Assembly (NCBI GenBank): GCA_963728655.1 | Contig: CAVSLD010000006.1 | Span: 1,504,676-1,568,675, forward strand | Direction: 5' to 3' | Length of the DNA: 64,000 nucleotides | Source: Iamia sp963728655 | GTDB taxonomy: Bacteria; Actinomycetota; Acidimicrobiia; Acidimicrobiales; Iamiaceae | Shown here: piece by piece, positions 39,017-47,862 of the stretch | Numbering within the stretch: the first letter of the stretch is position 1 | Layout: the number at the start of each line of letters is the position of its first letter | The notes under the pieces: generated by a model | What the model was told of the DNA's origin: nothing | Database searches by the model: none | Seen by the model: only the letters and a program-made list of their open reading frames with translations | Position numbers and translations under genes: made by a program

Positions 39017-39466
39017 TCAGGCGGGCGTGCCGCTGAGCTCGCGCCGGGCGGCCAGCACCGTCTCCCGGGTGGGCACCCGGAGCAGGATCCAGCCGATGCC
39101 CACGGCACCGGCGCCCAGCACGACGGCGCGGGGTGTCCAGGTCGAGAAGCCGAGCGCGGCGCTGAGCGAGCAGGCCACGACGATCATGGTGATGGCGACC
39201 ACCTTGGCCCGTCGGGGCATGCCCAGGCCGTCGCGGTGGTCGCGCACCATGCGCCCCACCCCGGGCAGGCCCAGCACCCACCGCTCGAACCGGGGGCTGG
39301 AGCGGGAGAAGGCCCACGCCGCGACCACGAAGAACACGGTGGTGGGCAGGCCCGGGACGACCACGCCCACCCCGCCGATGCCGACCGCGACGAAGCCGAG
39401 GACGACGTAGGCGGCCCGGACGGATCGGTGCCGGGAGACCTGGGAGGGCTCGGCCGGCGCGGTCAC
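39017..39466 (-). CDS. YbaN/DUF454 family inner-membrane protein
   Basis: 149 residues with three to four hydrophobic segments. The DUF454 signature is clear: GVVVPGLPTTVFFVVAAWAF followed by SRSSPRFERWVLGLPGVGRMV, then DHRDGLGMPRRAKVVAITMI. The biochemical function is unknown. It begins 2 nt after the stop of the upstream membrane protein, so the two are co-transcribed. Confidence 0.85.
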   Translation of the reverse strand: MTAPAEPSQVSRHRSVRAAYVVLGFVAVGIGGVGVVVPGLPTTVFFVVAAWAFSRSSPRFERWVLGLPGVGRMVRDHRDGLGMPRRAKVVAITMIVVACSLSAALGFSTWTPRAVVLGAGAVGIGWILLRVPTRETVLAARRELSGTPA

Positions 39467-39468
39467 GG

Positions 39469-39888
39469 TCAGGTGAGCAGCTCGATGAGGTCGCCGACCA
39501 CGAGCACCACCAGCAGGCAGATCACCGTGGTCCCGATGGCCGTGTAGGCCCAGCGCCAGCGGTGGTCGGCCCGCCAGAAGCGGCGGATGCTCTTGACGTT
39601 GAACACGATGGCGACCGAGCCGAGGGGCACCCCGATCCAGGGACCCACCCCGGCGGCGATGCCCAGCACCGGGGCCAGGAAGGGGATCACCAGGTAGGTG
39701 AGGGTGCAGCGGGTGGCCGAGACGAGGATCGAGCGGCTGAAGGCGCTGCGCAGCTCGTCCTCGCGGAGCCGGGGCTGCTCGACCGAGATCCGCAGCAGGC
39801 GCCGCATGAAGCGGTCGGCCGCCGGGCGACGGGCGGGCTCGACGTGGGTGCGGGCGCGGGCCTCGGTGGCCGGGACGGCGGTCGTCAC
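39469..39888 (-). CDS. Small integral membrane protein, unknown
   Basis: About 139 residues with two or three membrane segments (LTYLVIPFLAPVLGIAAGVG, GVPLGSVAIVFNVKSI, YTAIGTTVICLLVVLVVGDL) after a charged cytoplasmic head containing FMRRLLRISVEQPRL. I do not recognise a named family. The GTG at 39888 has GGGGAG 9 nt upstream; GTG 39894 is an alternative. It is coupled to the DUF454 gene. Confidence 0.65.
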   Translation of the reverse strand: MTTAVPATEARARTHVEPARRPAADRFMRRLLRISVEQPRLREDELRSAFSRSILVSATRCTLTYLVIPFLAPVLGIAAGVGPWIGVPLGSVAIVFNVKSIRRFWRADHRWRWAYTAIGTTVICLLVVLVVGDLIELLT

Positions 39889-39944
39889 CCGCACATTCTC
39901 CCCGTCGCCCGGGGTCGCGGCCAATCGCGGTGACCGGGCCTCGC

Positions 39945-41168
39945 TCACCGGACCACCGCGGCCACGCCGGGCCGGACCATCTCGATCCAGGTGCGACCGG
40001 CCGACAGCGTGACCGGGGCGCCGCCCTCGTCGACGAAGGCCAGCGGGGCATCGACCGAGGCGCGCTGCCAGCGCCCGCGGACGAGCTTGCCGTCGGTCAG
40101 GACCCACGCCTCGCCGCCGCCGATGGACACGGCCTCGGGTGACCGGGTGTCGACCGGGCTCTCGACGTAGTCGGTGATCATCACGACAACGTTCCGGGGC
40201 CCCACCGCGTAGCCGGAGCCGTCGAGGTGGACCGAGCCCCGCTGCTGGCGCAGCCAGCGCCCCTCCTCGGGCAGCCACCGCCACGAGGCGGGCGCCCCGG
40301 CGATGCCGCCGAAGCCGAGGGCGACGCCGGCGACGGGCTCGCCCACCGGGGAGCCCTGGCCGCGGGGGCGGAAGGTCGCCAGCGGCGGCGGCACGGTGGC
40401 GGCGCCGGTCCGGGCCCAGATCTCCCAGGGCCGGAGGTACAGGTTGTGGGGCGCCCGGCGGGACCCGTCGCGGGCGTAGGCCGGCGCCCACTCGCCGCCT
40501 CGGTCCTCGAGCGAGGGCGAGTCGGCGACGGCCCGGAGGACGCCCGGGTTGCCGCCGGAGTAGGCGAACAGGGGCCGCCCCAGGATGGGCAGGAGGTGGA
40601 CGTCGGTGGTGCGGGCCGAGCGCACCGGGCCCACCTCGGGGGCGTCGGTGGAGTGGAGCACGGCGACGAAGCGGGTGATGCCGCCCTCGACCACCTCCTC
40701 CACCACCAGGTCGGCGTAGGCCAGCCCGGTCTGGGGTCGCGCCGTCTCCCCGGCGATGTCGAGGTTGTCGATCTTCACCGCCAGGGCCGCCCGCCCGAGC
40801 ACCGCCGGGTCGGGCACCGGCAGGCCGGTGAGCGGGGCCGCCGAGCCGTTGTCGGGGGTGTCCTCGGGCAGGAAGCGGAGGCCCTCCTGGGGCGGGGGCG
40901 GCAGCGTCGGCGGGGGTGCGGTCGTGGGCGCGGCGGTGGCGGGTGGCGCCGTCGTGCCCGCGGCCTCGACGTCCTCGTCGGGAGCGGTCGTGGCCGCGTC
41001 GACCGAGGTGGTGCTCGGGCCCGCGGTGGTGGTCCGCTCCGGGTCGTCGCCCGAGGCCACGACCACGGCGGTGATCACCAGCGCGCCGGCCACGACCGAG
41101 GACACCAGCCGTCCGGTCCACGTCCCCGTGGCCGCGTGCCAGGTCCGGCCCACGGAGGGGACCCGCAC
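39945..41168 (-). CDS. DUF3048 domain protein (YerB-like), membrane-anchored
   Basis: 407 residues. One N-terminal membrane helix (LVSSVVAGALVITAVVVA) and a Thr/Pro/Ala linker (about 45-95) precede a DUF3048 domain: LAVKIDNLDIAGETARPQTG, ADLVVEEVVEGGITRFVAVL, GPVRSARTTDVHLLP and, near the end, YVESPVDTRSPEAV. DUF3048 proteins are exported and of unknown function. The GTG start is 3 nt after the M48 peptidase stop, forming an operon lemA-M48-DUF3048. Confidence 0.85.
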   Translation of the reverse strand: MRVPSVGRTWHAATGTWTGRLVSSVVAGALVITAVVVASGDDPERTTTAGPSTTSVDAATTAPDEDVEAAGTTAPPATAAPTTAPPPTLPPPPQEGLRFLPEDTPDNGSAAPLTGLPVPDPAVLGRAALAVKIDNLDIAGETARPQTGLAYADLVVEEVVEGGITRFVAVLHSTDAPEVGPVRSARTTDVHLLPILGRPLFAYSGGNPGVLRAVADSPSLEDRGGEWAPAYARDGSRRAPHNLYLRPWEIWARTGAATVPPPLATFRPRGQGSPVGEPVAGVALGFGGIAGAPASWRWLPEEGRWLRQQRGSVHLDGSGYAVGPRNVVVMITDYVESPVDTRSPEAVSIGGGEAWVLTDGKLVRGRWQRASVDAPLAFVDEGGAPVTLSAGRTWIEMVRPGVAAVVR

Positions 41169-41171
41169 CGC

Positions 41172-41933
41172 TCAGAGCTCCTGGAGCGTCGCGATGCGGT
41201 CGTCGAGGGGCACGTGGTCGTCGAAGCGGCCGTCCTGGCCGTCGCGGGGACCGTCGGAGCCCGAGCGGGGGGCGGCGAGCCACAGGTGGGCCGTCGACCA
41301 CGACGACGAGGCCACGAAGGTGGAGCCGTCACGCAGCTTGGACAGCGCCGAGGCCAGGCCCGGGGGGTAGCGCGTCATCTCCACCGCGGCCAGGTCGGCC
41401 ACCGGCTCCCGGCCCCGACCCATGGTGCGGTGGAGCAGGCGGGCGGTGGCGGGCATGGTGACGGCGAGGGTGTCGACGAGCACGTCCTCCCGCTTGATGT
41501 GGCTGAGCTCGTGGGCCAGCACGGCCTCCAGCTCGACCCGGGTGAGGGTGTCGAGCAGCCCGCGGGTGACGGCGAGGGCGGTGTGGTCGACCGACCGGCC
41601 CACCGACAGGGCGTTGGGGGCGGCGTCCTCGATGACGTACAGGGCCGGCTTCTCCACGCCGTTGGCGGCGCACAGCCCCTCGACCAGGTTGTGGAGGCGG
41701 GGCTCGGCCTCCTCCGACACCGGGTGGGCGGCGCTGCGCCGGAGGGCGGCGGGCTCGGCCGCCCACCAGCACCCGGCGGTGACGGCGGCGCCGATCACCA
41801 CGGCCACCAGCACGCCGACCAGCCCGAGCCCGACCGCGAGGGCGACGAGGGCCAGCGGCACCGCGGCCAGGAGGAACCCCGCCCCCAGCAGCACCGTGCG
41901 GTGCCGTCGGTTGGCGGCGACGATGTCGTCCAC
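41172..41933 (-). CDS. HtpX-like M48 family metalloprotease
   Basis: Membrane zinc protease of 253 residues. Two hydrophobic segments at 14-34 and 36-56, then the zinc site HELSH (141-145) and the third ligand Glu in REPVADLAAVEMTRYPPGLA. NALSVGRSVDHTALAVTRGLL before the zinc site is the usual family strand. HtpX-type proteases take part in membrane protein quality control. It is next to lemA, a frequent pairing; the gap is 5 nt. Confidence 0.92.
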   Translation of the reverse strand: MDDIVAANRRHRTVLLGAGFLLAAVPLALVALAVGLGLVGVLVAVVIGAAVTAGCWWAAEPAALRRSAAHPVSEEAEPRLHNLVEGLCAANGVEKPALYVIEDAAPNALSVGRSVDHTALAVTRGLLDTLTRVELEAVLAHELSHIKREDVLVDTLAVTMPATARLLHRTMGRGREPVADLAAVEMTRYPPGLASALSKLRDGSTFVASSSWSTAHLWLAAPRSGSDGPRDGQDGRFDDHVPLDDRIATLQEL

Positions 41934-41938
41934 GGGGC

Positions 41939-42496
41939 TCAGAACGCCACCGAGACAGGGCCGCGGGCGTCGCCCTCGGCCTGGAAGTACTCCCGCTCGC
42001 GGAAGCCGGCGGCGCGGGCCATGAACACCGCGGGGAACGTCTCGATCTTGGTGTTGTAGGTGTTCACGACGTCGTTGTAGTACTGCCGGGCGTAGGCGAC
42101 GCGGTCCTCGCTGGTCGTCAGCTCGGACTGGAGGGCGAGGAAGCTCTGGTTGGCCTTGAGGTCGGGGTAGGCCTCGCTGAGGGCGAACACGTTGGCCAGC
42201 GCGCCCGACACCTCCTTCTCGGCCTGGGCCTGCGCCGCCGGGGTCTCGGCCGCCACCGCCCGGTTGCGGGCGGCGATGACCTTCTCCAGCGTCTCGCTCT
42301 CGTGGGCGGCGTAGCCCTTCACGGTGGCCACCAGGTTGGGGATCAGGTCGTGGCGCCGGTTGAGCTGGACCTCGATCTGGGCCCAGGCCGACTCGACCCG
42401 GTTCTTGACCTTGACCAGGCCGTTGTAGGTGGCGATGAACCAGCCCACGACGCCGAGCACGAGGACCAGGACGACGATGAGGATGATGATGCCCAC
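41939..42496 (-). CDS. LemA family protein
   Basis: 185 residues. One N-terminal membrane helix (GIIILIVVLVLVLGVVGWFI) is followed by NGLVKVKNRVESAWAQIEVQ, RRHDLIPNLVATVKGYAAHE and YPDLKANQSFLALQSEL, the LemA pattern of a helical bundle. LemA proteins are often coupled to membrane proteases or TPM proteins. The GTG start has AGGAGG 4 nt upstream. It appears to be the first gene of the lemA-M48-DUF3048 operon. Confidence 0.92.
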   Translation of the reverse strand: MGIIILIVVLVLVLGVVGWFIATYNGLVKVKNRVESAWAQIEVQLNRRHDLIPNLVATVKGYAAHESETLEKVIAARNRAVAAETPAAQAQAEKEVSGALANVFALSEAYPDLKANQSFLALQSELTTSEDRVAYARQYYNDVVNTYNTKIETFPAVFMARAAGFREREYFQAEGDARGPVSVAF

Positions 42497-42604
42497 GGGT
42501 CCTCCTGGGGCGGCGCGCGGGGTGGGCGCCGGGACGGCGACGCGAGCCTAGACGTCACCCGCCCGTGCGAGGGGTCCCGGCCGGGGAGGGCGGCGGCGCT
42601 GTGC

Positions 42605-43677
42605 TCAGCCGGCCACCCGGGCGTAGAGCTCCAGGTAGCGCTGGGCCAAGCGGTCCATGGAGAACTCCTCGGCCCGCTCCCGTCCCGAGACGACCAGCGC
42701 CCGGCCACGGTCCTGGTCGAGCAGGACCGAGCCCAGGGCCGCGGCCAGGGCGTCGGCGTCTCCTGGCGGGGTGAGGAGGGCGTCGGTGCCGGGCCGGGCC
42801 ACCCGCCGGTAGCCGGGCAGGTCGCTGGCCACGATGGGCGTGCCCGCGGCCATGGCCTCCAGCAGCACCACGCCGAAGGACTCCCCCCGCAGCGAGGGGG
42901 CGCAGTAGACCGACGCCCCCCGCATCCGCGATGCCTTCTCGGCGTCGGAGATGCGCCCCAGCCACTCGATCCGGGGGTCGCCCGACGTGCGGCGCATGAG
43001 GGCCTCGGTGTCGGGTCCGTCGCCCGCGACCCAGAGGTGGACGTCGCGGGGCAGGTCGGTCATGGCCGTGAGCAGGACCTCGAGGCCCTTGCGCTCCTCG
43101 TGGCGGCCGAGGAAGAAGATCGTCGGCCGCCCCCCTGTGGGGGTGGGCTCGGCCTCGGCGAAGGCGGGGATCTCGATGCCGTTGAACACCCGCTCGTAGG
43201 TGCCGCGGAGGTGGGCCGCGGCCAGCTCCTCGGCGTCGGCCGACACCGCGCAGCGCAGGTCGAGGCGCCCGCCAGCCAGCGCACCAGGGGCCCGAGGGCC
43301 GTGTACGCCCCCGAGACCCCGGCCGCGTGGAACGTCCCGACGAGGGGCGCCGGCTTCACCACGCAGGTGGTGATGCACACCCCGGGCCCGAGGGGCTCGT
43401 GGAGGTTGATGACGTCGAAGTCCTCGTCGTTGGCGGCCCGGATCACCCGCAGCTGGGCGGGGAGGTCGGGGGCGACGGGGGCGAAGGACCCGTTGGCGGC
43501 GGTCGGCATGGAGTTGCCCAGCGGGGTCACCCACGCGTCGGGCGGGGGCCCGTCGCAGGGGGCCATGACCCGGGTCGGGTGCCCCGCCGCCCGCAGGGCG
43601 CGGGCCAGCCCCAGCACCTGGGCCTGGACGCCGCCCGGCACGGTCAGGCTGTAGGGGCACACCAGTCCGATCCGCAC
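42605..43677 (-). CDS. pimA: PimA-like phosphatidyl-myo-inositol mannosyltransferase, one frameshift
   Basis: GT4 glycosyltransferase that would add the first mannose to phosphatidylinositol. N-domain: RIGLVCPYSLTVPGGVQAQV and FDVINLHEPLGPGV; C-domain: IFFLGRHEERKGLEVLL, SRMRGASVYCAPSLRGESFG and VLLEAMAAGTPIVASDLPGY. These closely follow the mycobacterial PimA wording. The frame changes at 43258-43275 (length 3n+2, one missing base). The GTG at 43677 follows a TAACCT box by 7 nt. A patA-pgsA pair lies 5 kb to the right. Confidence 0.87.
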
Positions 43678-43684
43678 GGCCCGG

Positions 43685-43690
43685 AGGTTA
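43685..43690 (-). promoter_or_regulatory. -10 box (TAACCT) of pimA
   Basis: Seven nucleotides before the pimA GTG on the minus strand. Confidence 0.5.
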
Positions 43691-43741
43691 GGAGGTGAGC
43701 CTCCCCGGCCCCCGATGTGCCCCCGGCGCGCCGTCGTGTCT

Positions 43742-43797
43742 CCCGAAGTGGTGCGCGACCTCGTCGCCCTGGCCATCGATCCGCGCACCACTTCGGG
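43742..43797. repeat. Perfect 16-bp inverted repeat, related to family A
   Basis: CCCGAAGTGGTGCGCG (43742-43757) and its exact complement (43782-43797) around a 24-nt loop, between the divergent pimA and phosphotransferase starts. CCGAAGTGGTG also ends the family A copies at 48684-48803 on the minus strand. Confidence 0.6.
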
Positions 43798-43848
43798 GCA
43801 GGAGGGGTGTCCGAGCGGGCGGCCCCCCCGCCGAGGGCATCGGCTCCC

Positions 43849-43854
43849 TACTCT
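43849..43854 (+). promoter_or_regulatory. -10 box (TACTCT) of the phosphotransferase gene
   Basis: Seven nucleotides before the ATG at 43862. Confidence 0.5.
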
Positions 43855-43861
43855 CGGGCCG

Positions 43862-45257
43862 ATGGCCGACCACGAGGACCGCACCCGGGAGCTGGCCCGG
43901 ACGCTCGCCCCGCCGGTGGCCGTCGCCCTGGTCGACGACGCCGTGGAGGTCACCGACCTCCGGCGCCTGTCGGGCGGGGCCTCACGGGAGACGTGGTCGT
44001 TCCGGGCCGTGGGGCCCTGCGGCCGGCGAGCGCGCCCTGATCCTCCAGCGCCTGCGCCCCGGCGGGGTGGGCACGGGGCCCTCGATGGCGGTGGAGGACC
44101 GCCTCCTCGACGCGGCCGACGCGGCCGGGGTGCCCGTCGCGCCCGTGGTGGTCGACGCCGCCGCGGCCGAGGCGGCGGGCCTGGGTGCGGCCCGGGTCAG
44201 CGCCCACGTCGAGGGCGAGGCCCTCGGTCCCCGGATCGTGCGGGCCGAGCGCACCGAGGAGGGACGGCGGAGCCTGGCCCACCGGATGGGCGCGGCCCTG
44301 GCCGGGATCCACGCCATCGACCCCGAGGTGGTGGCCGACCTCGACGTGGTGGACCCCCTGGGCCGGGTGCGCGACGGGCTCGACCTGCTGGGCGAGCAGC
44401 GCCCCGCCCTCGAGCTGGGCCTCCGCCGCCTCGAGGCCACCCGCCCCGAGACGGGGGCCCCCGGCGTGGTGCACGGCGACTTCCGCGTCGGCAACCTGCT
44501 CGTCGACGGCGACGACCTCACCGCCGTCCTCGACTGGGAGCTGGCCCACCGGGGCGACCCGGCCGAGGACCTGGGCTGGCTGTGCGGCCGGGCGTGGCGC
44601 TTCGGCGGCGACCGCGAGGTGGGTGGCGTGGCCGACCTCGACGACCTGCTGGCCGGCTACGTCGAGGCCGGGGGCCGACCCACCTCGCCCGAGGTCGTCC
44701 GCTGGTGGACGGCGGCCGGCACCCTGCTGTGGGGCCTGATCTGCGCGGTCCAGGCCCGTCGCCACCTCGACGGCCACGTCCGGTCCGTGGAGCTGGCCAC
44801 CATCGGCCGCCGGGTCTGCGAGGCCGAGTACGACCTGCTCGACCTGGTGCTCGACCCTCTTCCCCCGACCACCCCGGTCCCGGCCGAGGCGGGCGCGGCC
44901 TCGCCGGGCGCGGACCTGCACGGGCGACCGACGGCGGCCGAGCTGGTCGACGCCGTCCGGGGCCACCTGGCCGACGACCTGGGCCCGACCCTGGAGGGCT
45001 CGGCCCGGTTCCACACCCGGGTCGCGACCCACGCCCTGGAGGTGGTGGAGCGCGAGCTGCGCCTCGGCCCGGCCCAGGCCCGGGCCCACGCCGAGCGCCT
45101 CGCCACCCTCGGCGTGGACGACGAGGCCGAGCTGGCCACCCGCATCCGGACCGGCGACCTCGACGGCCGCCCCGACGTCGACGCCGTCGTGCGGGCCACC
45201 GTCGTCGACCGCCTCCGCGTCGCCCACCCCGACTGGCTCCACGACCCGGACCGCTGA
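43862..45257 (+). CDS. APH/ACAD10-type phosphotransferase fused to a DUF6285-like domain, one frameshift
   Basis: Kinase-fold protein of about 464 residues. The phosphotransferase part has VTDLRRLSGGASRETWSF (ATP loop), LILQRLRPGG, catalytic loop VVHGDFRVGNLLVDGDDL and metal loop AVLDWELAHRGDPAEDLGWL. This is the subgroup found with acyl-CoA dehydrogenases, not the antibiotic kinases. The last 110 residues (TAAELVDAVRGHLADDL, FHTRVATHALEVVERELRLG) match the DUF6285 type usually encoded as a separate gene. The frame changes at 44020-44032 (length 3n+1, one insertion). It may phosphorylate a hydroxyacyl-CoA for the neighbouring dehydrogenase; that is inference. Confidence 0.82.
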
Positions 45258-45628
45258 GCGGGCCCGACGCCCCACGATCGAGGCCTCGGGACCCCCGCCG
45301 GACCGCTTCTCGGGACCGATGACGCCCGGACCGGCCAACTCCCTACCAAGAAGCGACCGGGCTCTGATCCCCCCGTTCTCGGTACCGATGACATCCAGAA
45401 CCGGCCACTCCCGTACCAAGAAGCGACCGCGCTCCGATCCCCCGTTCTCGGTACCGATGACATCCGGAACCGGCGACTTCCGTACCAACAAGCGACCGGG
45501 CTCTGATCCCCGACCGTTCTCGGTCCTCACGGCGCCGAGGATCGGCCCCCTCCGTGCCCAGGGCCGACTCCGCCCGTCGGCGTGGGACCTCAGGCGGCGC
45601 GGACCCTCCGCACCGGCCCGGCGGGCGG
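45258..45628. other. 371-bp gap between convergent genes, filled by the 69-bp tandem repeat
   Basis: Apart from the tandem repeat at 45307-45560 I see no gene, promoter or terminator in this stretch. Open frames through it are repeat-derived and not conserved-looking. Confidence 0.6.
45307..45560. repeat. Tandem repeat, 69-bp period, three copies plus a partial fourth
   Basis: Units begin at 45307, 45376, 45445 and (degenerate) 45517. Each unit runs TTCTCGGTACCGATGACATC, then CCGGAACCGGCCACTCCCGTA, shown here in two parts with one base trimmed, then CCAAGAAGCGACCGGGCTCTG. Copies differ at a few positions. It lies between two convergent genes. Confidence 0.8.
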
Positions 45629-46437
45629 TCAGGTGTCGGTCGCACCACCCGGTGCCGAGCGACGAGCCTGCCACCGGGCCATGTAGGCCTCGCCCGCCTC
45701 CGGCAGCCGGGGTCGCGGTGGGCCCGCTTCATGCGGTCGACGTCGCCGGCGCCGTCGGAGGTGGGCGCCACCGCCTCGGCCAGCCGCTCGATCTCGGCCG
45801 TCACCTCGTGGAGGACGAGGTTCGGGCTGGCCAGCAGTGCGGCCACGAGGTCGTCGACCGCCGCGTCGAGGGCCTCGGCCGCGACAGCACGGGTCACCAG
45901 ACCGACCGCGGCGGCCGACGCCCCGTCGAGCTCGGCCGCGGCCAGCACCAGCTCCTTGGCCCGCATGGGGCCGAGGGCCCGCACCAGGCGCGGCAGCGTC
46001 GCCCACGGGATGGGCATGCCCATGTGGGACTCGGGCAGGGCGAGGCGGGCGTCGAGGGCGGCCACGGCCAGGTCGCAGCTGAGGGTCAGCACCACTCCCC
46101 CGCCCCGCGCCGCCCCCTGCACCCGGGCCACGGTCACGGCACGCATGGACCCGATGGCGTTCATGGCCACCCGACCGAGGTCGAGGGCGGCGTCGGCCCC
46201 GCCGGGAGGTGGCGGGCCGGGGTCGCGCACGTCGAAGCCGCCGCAGAACGACGGTCCCGCGCCGGCCACGACGACCACGCCCACGTCGGGCCGGGCGTCG
46301 AACCAGGCCGCCGCGTCGACCAGGGCCTGCAGCTGGGGGTAGCCGAGGGCGTTGCGCCGCTCGGGCCGGCACAGGGTCAGGCGGCCGACCCGGCCGTCGG
46401 CCTCGACCCGCACCCCGGGGAGGTCCGGTGCGGCCAT
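45629..46437 (-). CDS. Enoyl-CoA hydratase/isomerase family protein, one frameshift
   Basis: Crotonase fold, about 269 residues. RLTLCRPERRNALGYPQLQA (CoA-binding start), VVVVAGAGPSFCGGFDVRDP (oxyanion strand 1), VQGAARGGGVVLTLSCDLAV (oxyanion strand 2) and ALPESHMGMPIPWATLPRLV are ordered as in the family. The usual second catalytic Glu appears as the E of LPESHMG, so hydratase chemistry is possible. The frame changes at 45695-45715 (length 3n+2, one missing base); the restored C-terminus ends GEAYMARWQARRSA. It shares one base with the dehydrogenase stop (TGATG). Confidence 0.85.
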
Positions 46438-47627
46438 CAGCCGGCGAAGGACCAGGTGCCGCCGTCGCGGTAGGTCTTCAGCAGGCGGCGGGCCACGGAC
46501 TGGACGTGGACCTCGTCGGGCCCGTCGTAGATCCGGGCGAAGCGGGCGGCCCGGTACATGTGGCTGAGCGGCGTGTCGTCGGTGAGCCCGGCGGCGCCGT
46601 GGGCCTGCACGGCCCGGTCGATCACGTCGTGGAGCATCGCCGCCCCCACCACCTTGACGGCGCCGATCTCGACCCGGGCGTCGCCACCCCGGTCGACGGC
46701 CTCGGCGGCGTGGAGGGTGAGCAGCCGGCAGGCCTGGATCTGGGCGTAGCTGTCGAAGACGTGCTGCTGCATGAGCTGCTTCTCGGCCAGCGGGCCGCCG
46801 AAGGCCTCCCGGTGGACCAGGCGGTCGCACAGCAGGTCGAAGGCCCGCTGGGCCTGGCCCAGCCAGCGCATGCAGTGGAAGATGCGGCCCGGGCCGAGGC
46901 GCTCCTGGGCGATCACGAAGCCCCGTCCCCGCTCCCCCAGCAGGTTGTCGGCCGGCACCCGGACGTCGTGGTAGGCGACCTCGCAGTGGCCGCCCCGGAT
47001 GCCGAGCACCGGTGTCTCCCGGACGATCTCGTAGCCCGGCGTGTCGGTCGGGACGATGACCATGCTGAAGGCCCGGTGGTCGGGCGCATCGGGCTCGGTC
47101 CGGCACATGACCGTCGTGTAGGCGGCCCGGTTGGCGCCGGTGGTGAACCACTTCCGCCCCCGGATCACCCACTCGTCGCCGTCGAGGGTCGCCGTGGTCT
47201 GCAGCTGGGTCGGGTCCGACGACGCCACCTCGGGCTCGGTCATGGCGAAGCTGGGGGAGATCTCGGCCGCCACCAACGGCGCCAGCCACCGCTCCCTCTG
47301 GGCCGGGCTGGCGTGGGCGTGGAGCATGAGCGAGTCCTGGAGCGTGTAGGTCCCGAGCGCGATCTGGCCGTGCTCGCTGCGGCCCTGGACCTCGTTGACG
47401 TACACGTAGTCGAGGAACGGCATGCCGCCGCCGCCCAGCTCGGTGGGGTGGCCGAGGGCCCAGAGCCCCTCCGCCTTGGCCTCGGCCTGCAGCTCGCGGA
47501 TGCGGGCCAGGGCCTCGTCGCCCCCGGCGTGGAGGACGGGCTCGGACGGCTCGACCCGCTCCACCATGAAGGCCATGACGGCGTCGCGGGTGGGTCGGAC
47601 GTGGTCGGGGACCTCGAAGCCGGACAC
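46437..47627 (-). CDS. Acyl-CoA dehydrogenase (ACAD10/11-like)
   Basis: FAD enzyme of 396 residues. FAMTEPEVASSDPTQLQTTA (FAD/substrate strand), RKWFTTGANRAAYTTVMCRT, RLGPGRIFHCMRWLGQAQRA and the C-terminal QAHGAAGLTDDTPLSHMYRA with RIYDGPDEVH are complete. Asp in IYDGPDEVH occupies the region where the catalytic base or arginine-binding residues lie in ACAD11-type enzymes. The GTG start has AGGAGG 6 nt upstream. It is followed by the enoyl-CoA hydratase; the kinase-type gene at 43862 is convergent. Confidence 0.9.
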   Translation of the reverse strand: MSGFEVPDHVRPTRDAVMAFMVERVEPSEPVLHAGGDEALARIRELQAEAKAEGLWALGHPTELGGGGMPFLDYVYVNEVQGRSEHGQIALGTYTLQDSLMLHAHASPAQRERWLAPLVAAEISPSFAMTEPEVASSDPTQLQTTATLDGDEWVIRGRKWFTTGANRAAYTTVMCRTEPDAPDHRAFSMVIVPTDTPGYEIVRETPVLGIRGGHCEVAYHDVRVPADNLLGERGRGFVIAQERLGPGRIFHCMRWLGQAQRAFDLLCDRLVHREAFGGPLAEKQLMQQHVFDSYAQIQACRLLTLHAAEAVDRGGDARVEIGAVKVVGAAMLHDVIDRAVQAHGAAGLTDDTPLSHMYRAARFARIYDGPDEVHVQSVARRLLKTYRDGGTWSFAG

Positions 47628-47769
47628 GAGCTGCCTCCTGGGGCCGGGACGGGGGGTCGGCCCGGCGAGGGTAGGACGACGCCCGTCCACCCGCTGCCCG
47701 ACGGGCGGCGAGGTCAGACGGTGACGGTGGCGCCGGCCGCGGGGCGGCGGGGGCCGCGGCGCCCGGAGG

Positions 47770-47799
47770 TGGACAGGCGTGCCTGGCACGCTCTGTCCG
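47770..47799. promoter_or_regulatory. GTGCCTGGCAC palindrome upstream of acetolactate decarboxylase (site 2)
   Basis: Core GTGCCTGGCAC (47779-47789) between GGACAG (47771-47776) and CTGTCC (47793-47798). It is centred 79 bp before the GTG at 47863 and is nearly identical to the reverse of site 1, including the arms. Confidence 0.5.
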
Positions 47800-47850
47800 A
47801 CCGGTCCACCGGTGTGGTCGACCGGCCGCAGGCGGGAGCGATGTCCGGCG

Positions 47851-47856
47851 TACCCT
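47851..47856 (+). promoter_or_regulatory. -10 box (TACCCT) of acetolactate decarboxylase
   Basis: Six nucleotides before the GTG at 47863. Confidence 0.5.
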
Positions 47857-47862
47857 CGTCCC

